Source: Prinia subflava
Taxonomy: Eukaryota; Chordata; Aves; Passeriformes; Cisticolidae
Length of the DNA stretch: 64,000 nucleotides
Assembly: GCF_021018805.1 (NCBI RefSeq)
Contig: NC_086283.1
Location: forward strand, 19,578,162 to 19,642,161
Direction of reading: 5' to 3'
Made by a program: the position numbers and the translations under genes. Below the pieces are notes generated by a model. The model was not told where the DNA came from, ran no database searches, and saw only the letters and a list, made by a program, of their open reading frames with translations. This document shows, piece by piece, positions 59,901 to 64,000 of the stretch (position 1 is the first letter of the stretch; every line of letters begins with the position of its first letter).

Positions 59901-62900
59901 GTTTCCAATCCATTGTTTCCAATCCCATTTTTATTTTTCAGCAATGTTCTGTTTCTGTTGAGTAATTATTTCTGTGGTTTCATCAGGAACTTCAGTGCTA
60001 CTCAGCAATTTCTTCTAAGGAGTTTTGAAAGTGTTTTGTTCAGAAAGAACTGTGAGATGCAAAAGATTCTTTGGGCCATGGAAAACACGTCCTTGATAAT
60101 GTGTTCACACTTCATACCTGAATAAGAAAATATCTTGTCAGCAAGATTTTTTTTTCTTTCAGGTTTTCTTTTCTGACCTGCAAACCAAATACTCTGGCTA
60201 TGATACAGCATGTGGTATTCTAGTGTGCTTGCATACATTTTTAAATCATTCTGTGTCTTTAAAGATTTTTATTTTAGGGAAATAATCATCCATGCTTCAA
60301 GACAAAAAAAGTGATCGATCTGGTTTGTGCTTATAAAGGCTCCCCGCTTGTCAGAAAACAGAAAGGTTGCACATCCTGAAAAACTCAGAAATTTCCTCTC
60401 AAGTAGTCCTCAGATCCTGGGAATACTTTTGAAACTGTTTACTGAAGTGACATTTCTTTCTCCTTGTCCACATGGGAATGCTTTGCATGCTTAATTAACC
60501 TGGTAGTCTCAGGAAATTTGTCACCATTTTTTATGGAAATTCTGCCTCAGGCAGTCCAGTGGGGTAAAGCCCAGAAAAGCATTTTGAAATCTTTTTTTTT
60601 TAAATAGTCCCAATTCTGTTTAGGTATGAACTTGTTTGTCTTGTTTCAGTATCAACTGAAATCAGTGGCAAAATATTTATTAATTTTGGGGTGATGACTA
60701 GGCCCTAAAAGTGGAAATAAGTTCCACTATGTGGCCATTGATGCTAAACACGGTATTTTCCATTCTCAATAATGAGGGTTATAAATGATTAGTCATCAAA
60801 GTGAGTTCAAGAACAAATGCAAACACAACATAACCACTGAATATTTCATGACCAGAAAAAAAATAGAGGTGTTTGTAGTGAATTATTTTTTCAGTCTTCA
60901 ACTCTGGTCTAATTATTTTGGTGCTGCTGAAATGCACCCATGCAGCACAGTAGTTTCAGGCAGGATGTGAAGAAGAAAACTTTTTCCAATTGAAGCTGCA
61001 GGACCAATTTTGATAGTAATTATCTGAGGTTGGGTCAGCTCGCTGGATGTTATTATCTCCCGCCAAACTAAAAAATGAAATTTGTGAAAAATGAAACCTG
61101 TAATGATCCACAGTGGTCAGACCCCAGTAATGGAAATCATCTAGAAATACAGATCTCCCTTGCTGCAGAAGATATCATTTGGTGGCATTTCCTCTGATCT
61201 GCTCTGAAAGGAAAAAATTCCAGTTAAAGGTTCATTAATAGTATGTGAATATCATTTTCTAGCACTGCTGACTCTCATCCTATTAGGAGTGCTGAGTTTC
61301 TCCTGTACCCATTTGGCTGCTGGTGTCAGATGGGGGAAGAAGTGTGGTGGATCTTACAGGCACAGGTCCTTTGAAAGCTCCTGTTTGTAGTGGCAGCAGT
61401 GCTACAAAGGAGAGCATTGCTTGTGGTAAGGATCCTTTTAAATTTACAAGCTTAATGGATTAGACTTAAAAATGCTTTTCCCTAACATACCTGTCGAAAG
61501 TCATGTTCACACTCTCCATTCTTGCATTAATCTCTTGAGGTATGCCTTGACTTGTGATGTTCTACTTGGGATTTATCAACGAGCAGAAAAAGAGGTTTTC
61601 TCCACATTATTTATAGACATATTGTTGTTTATGCCCAAGTCTGACTTGTTACCTTTTTGAAGCAGTTGCACGTAATATAAAATCCAGTTTTATCGCTGGG
61701 GAGCTGTGGTTGTGCCTGTAAGTGATAATTTTTCAACTATGTACTCTGCATACATGTAAAAGAACTCTGCTTTTTATTTCTTTGGGCTCAGATATATTTT
61801 AGATATTTAGGCTTTAGAGTTTCTTTTCAACTTTCCTTCTTGAGATAAACAGTCTGAAGTTTTAAATCTTTCAACCAGGCTGGTTTCCCAGTTCTTCAGT
61901 CATTTTTATGACTCTGCTAATCCTTGCTGGTCCCAGTGGTCCTGAGGTGAAAGCCATTGTGATTTCTCAGTTCAGAAACTTGTGACCGGTGAAAAGAGAT
62001 TGTATTTCAACATCCGCATAACCCTGATCTCACAGAGTAGCCCTGAGCCAGAAGTGAGTGGCTGTAAATAGAGAATCCTCTGGACCATTTTCATTTGTGA
62101 TAGAAATAAGCTCATTGTGAATCGGTGTAGATCTATACTTTTGCTCCATTCTTGATTTTTTTTTGTTGTGACAAGCACATATCATATCCTCCAGTTATTC
62201 TGAATGAAGTATTCCTAAGTTTGATTAAGGCTCCAGGATTTTGCTGTTCGTAATGTAGCTATTGAGATATATAGGATGTGTCTCAACATAAAGCAGAAAT
62301 GGCTCACAAATAGTAGTGACACCTACAAATCAGAGGAAACCGTTGTTCACTGAACCCCCAGAGGTCTTGGCACACCTTGACTTGTATCTTGGATGGAGCT
62401 GCCTTTCATGTCTGTGATTTAGAAGCTGCAGTAGATCAGAGCTGGGGGAAGCACACCCAGCTTTCATCACTCATCAATCTACAGAGAAGTGACAGGACAA
62501 TAACACGTCCCAGCATGTTTGTTAGGGAGCCTTCACCCATGAAATTTATAATCCTTTCAAACCCAGAAACTGTATGGTTTCAAAGGAGCTTTGAGGGGCT
62601 CATGAAAATTAAATGTAGAAAAAATGGAGTGAGTGGAAGATGAAATAGCTTCCTTATCACGTAGAGATTTCCTTTAATTGCAGGGAATGTTTAGCTGGAC
62701 AAGTAAATTCTTTTCTGTTCTTGTTAAATAAAACAACACATGACTTTCTGTGTTTTCAGCCATTTTGAGCAACTGTGTGAACAGTTCTGGTGTAAACTTT
62801 TTTTTTTTTTTTAGTGTCTCCCCTGTTCTTGAAGTAATGTCCTCTACTTCTAGAGAATTCCCAATGGCACTAACTTTAATAGCTATACTGCTCAAGTTCT

Positions 62901-64000
62901 GGTTGAATTGGTGATTTACATTACAAACAGTTTTTGAAAACAGATTGCTGTTTTTCCTGCTACAGTTCACTAATAGAAACAGTGCAGCCATTAAATATCC
63001 CTGCAACCAGCAACATGAAAGATCATATGATGTGTTAGTGGACATTTCGATATAGTTGTAATAATGCCAGTATGAGTTTAATGTACAGATGAACAAGTTT
63101 CTCAAGAATACTTGTTAAGTATTTTATACTCTCATAATACTCCTAAAAGCAGTAAATTTGTTATGTCAAAATACAGCTATTTAATCTCACTATATTTCAT
63201 TTGGCACAGAGAAGTCTGGTGAGGGAAAATGGTGACCAGAGTTTTCAGCTGGATTCTCCCTATCATAATCACAGTCTCAGGGGTCTTTGGAGCTCATTTC
63301 TCAATGCAGCCCTGGTAAGCTGCTCCAGCAGATCCCTCCTGACCCTCTGCTGCAATAATGATGCAGTGACTCTTACAAGTGGCCACTTGAAGGGACAGAG
63401 TTAAAGTTCATTTGGTTTGTTTTTTTCCCTGACAATACATCTTCCAGATTTTCAGAGCTGAAAAACCTGAAAAATTCAGATCTGGAGTACTCTAAGTCTT
63501 CTCTCCTTGTTCTTCAGCTGCTTGACTGACAGTGAACTTTGCTTTGCAGCAGCTCAGATTACTGACAATAACCTTAACTATGTGTGGGAGAGATTTTATC
63601 ACTGGGTAATAAGAAAACCTTTCCCCGCCCTGGTTCTCAGATCACTGTTTCACTGGTACAATAAACTTATTTTCCATGCTTGCCTTTAAGGTGCTGGTTT
63701 TGACTTTCTTGGGCATTGCCACAGGAGCATGGCCAACAAATAGGAATGGCAGTGGGTTAAGGGAGAACTTACCAAGAACAGTGAATTAATCAGGAAATTC
63801 ATCACCTGCCCCCAACCACCTTTTTCTACAGTGTTTTGTAGTGTTCAGATGAGTCCTTAGCCCAGTTAGGAAATATTCTCAGGACAGATTTATTTATTGA
63901 AAGTGTATGTGTGTTAGTTTCTTAAATAATGTGATGGGCTGGAGCTGTACCAATGTAATCTTATCAGCAGTCAGTGTCACTGGCTTTAGAGAGGAAAAAA
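53919..64000. other. Unique DNA, no gene recognised
   Basis: AT-rich sequence with a GC-richer start (53,919-54,130). A strong acceptor-like site ends at 55,550 and is followed by a 55-codon open stretch to about 55,717 with only a weak donor (CTTGGTAATT), too little to call an exon. A minus frame of 143 codons (62,674-63,105) spans a T tract and has no recognisable domain. No repeat family identified. Confidence 0.5.
62798..62812. repeat. T15 homopolymer
   Basis: Uninterrupted T run. It makes the poly-lysine run of a minus-strand open frame, which is therefore suspect. Confidence 0.9.

Noticed and set aside
62674..63105. 143-codon minus frame
   Set aside because: It contains a poly-lysine run from a T15 tract and otherwise unrecognisable AT-rich translation.
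1..64000. CRISPR arrays, operons, prophage or plasmid features
   Set aside because: No regularly spaced direct repeats with spacers, no dense coding, and no ribosome-binding-site-led genes; the sequence is plainly from a eukaryotic chromosome.

Overview
The window looks like non-coding vertebrate chromosomal DNA, most likely from a bird and plausibly a songbird. The reasons are its AT-rich composition without visible CpG islands, several truncated copies of the avian CR1 LINE (all keep the CR1 3' end), two compact LTR-type elements, and long simple repeats. No prokaryotic, organellar or viral gene organisation is present. I recognise no protein-coding gene. The longest open frames (about 180 codons) are either translations of repeats or lack any domain or motif I know, so the window is best read as intergenic sequence or part of a very large intron.

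Layout. 1-12.5 kb is unique AT-rich DNA with short simple repeats and one weak candidate exon (8761-8847). 12.57-13.32 kb is a minus-strand CR1 split by a minus-strand solo LTR. 16.8 kb holds a plus-strand CR1 tail. 18.3-23.5 kb contains two long T/G-only tracts in the same orientation, a CR1 tail and a (GATA)17 array. 28.4-30.45 kb is the most rearranged part: a roughly 160-bp module occurs twice in direct orientation and a 50-bp part of it a third time inverted, mixed with two CR1 tails of opposite orientation, an (ATAAAT)n array and a (CT)33 array. 30.5-53.3 kb is mostly unique, with one CR1 tail (41.75 kb), a perfect 16-bp hairpin (42.4 kb) and a GC-richer patch near 39.3 kb. 53.35-53.91 kb is a 567-bp element with 31-bp terminal inverted repeats, a 6-bp target-site duplication and an internal partial copy of its own 5' end. 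The rest (to 64 kb) is unique sequence.

No genes could be seen working together. The signals worth following are the 53.3 kb element, the 28.4-30.4 kb duplication cluster, the nested CR1/LTR insertion, and a few stretches that resemble conserved non-coding elements and need cross-species alignment. Family assignments rest on remembered consensus features, not on a database search.
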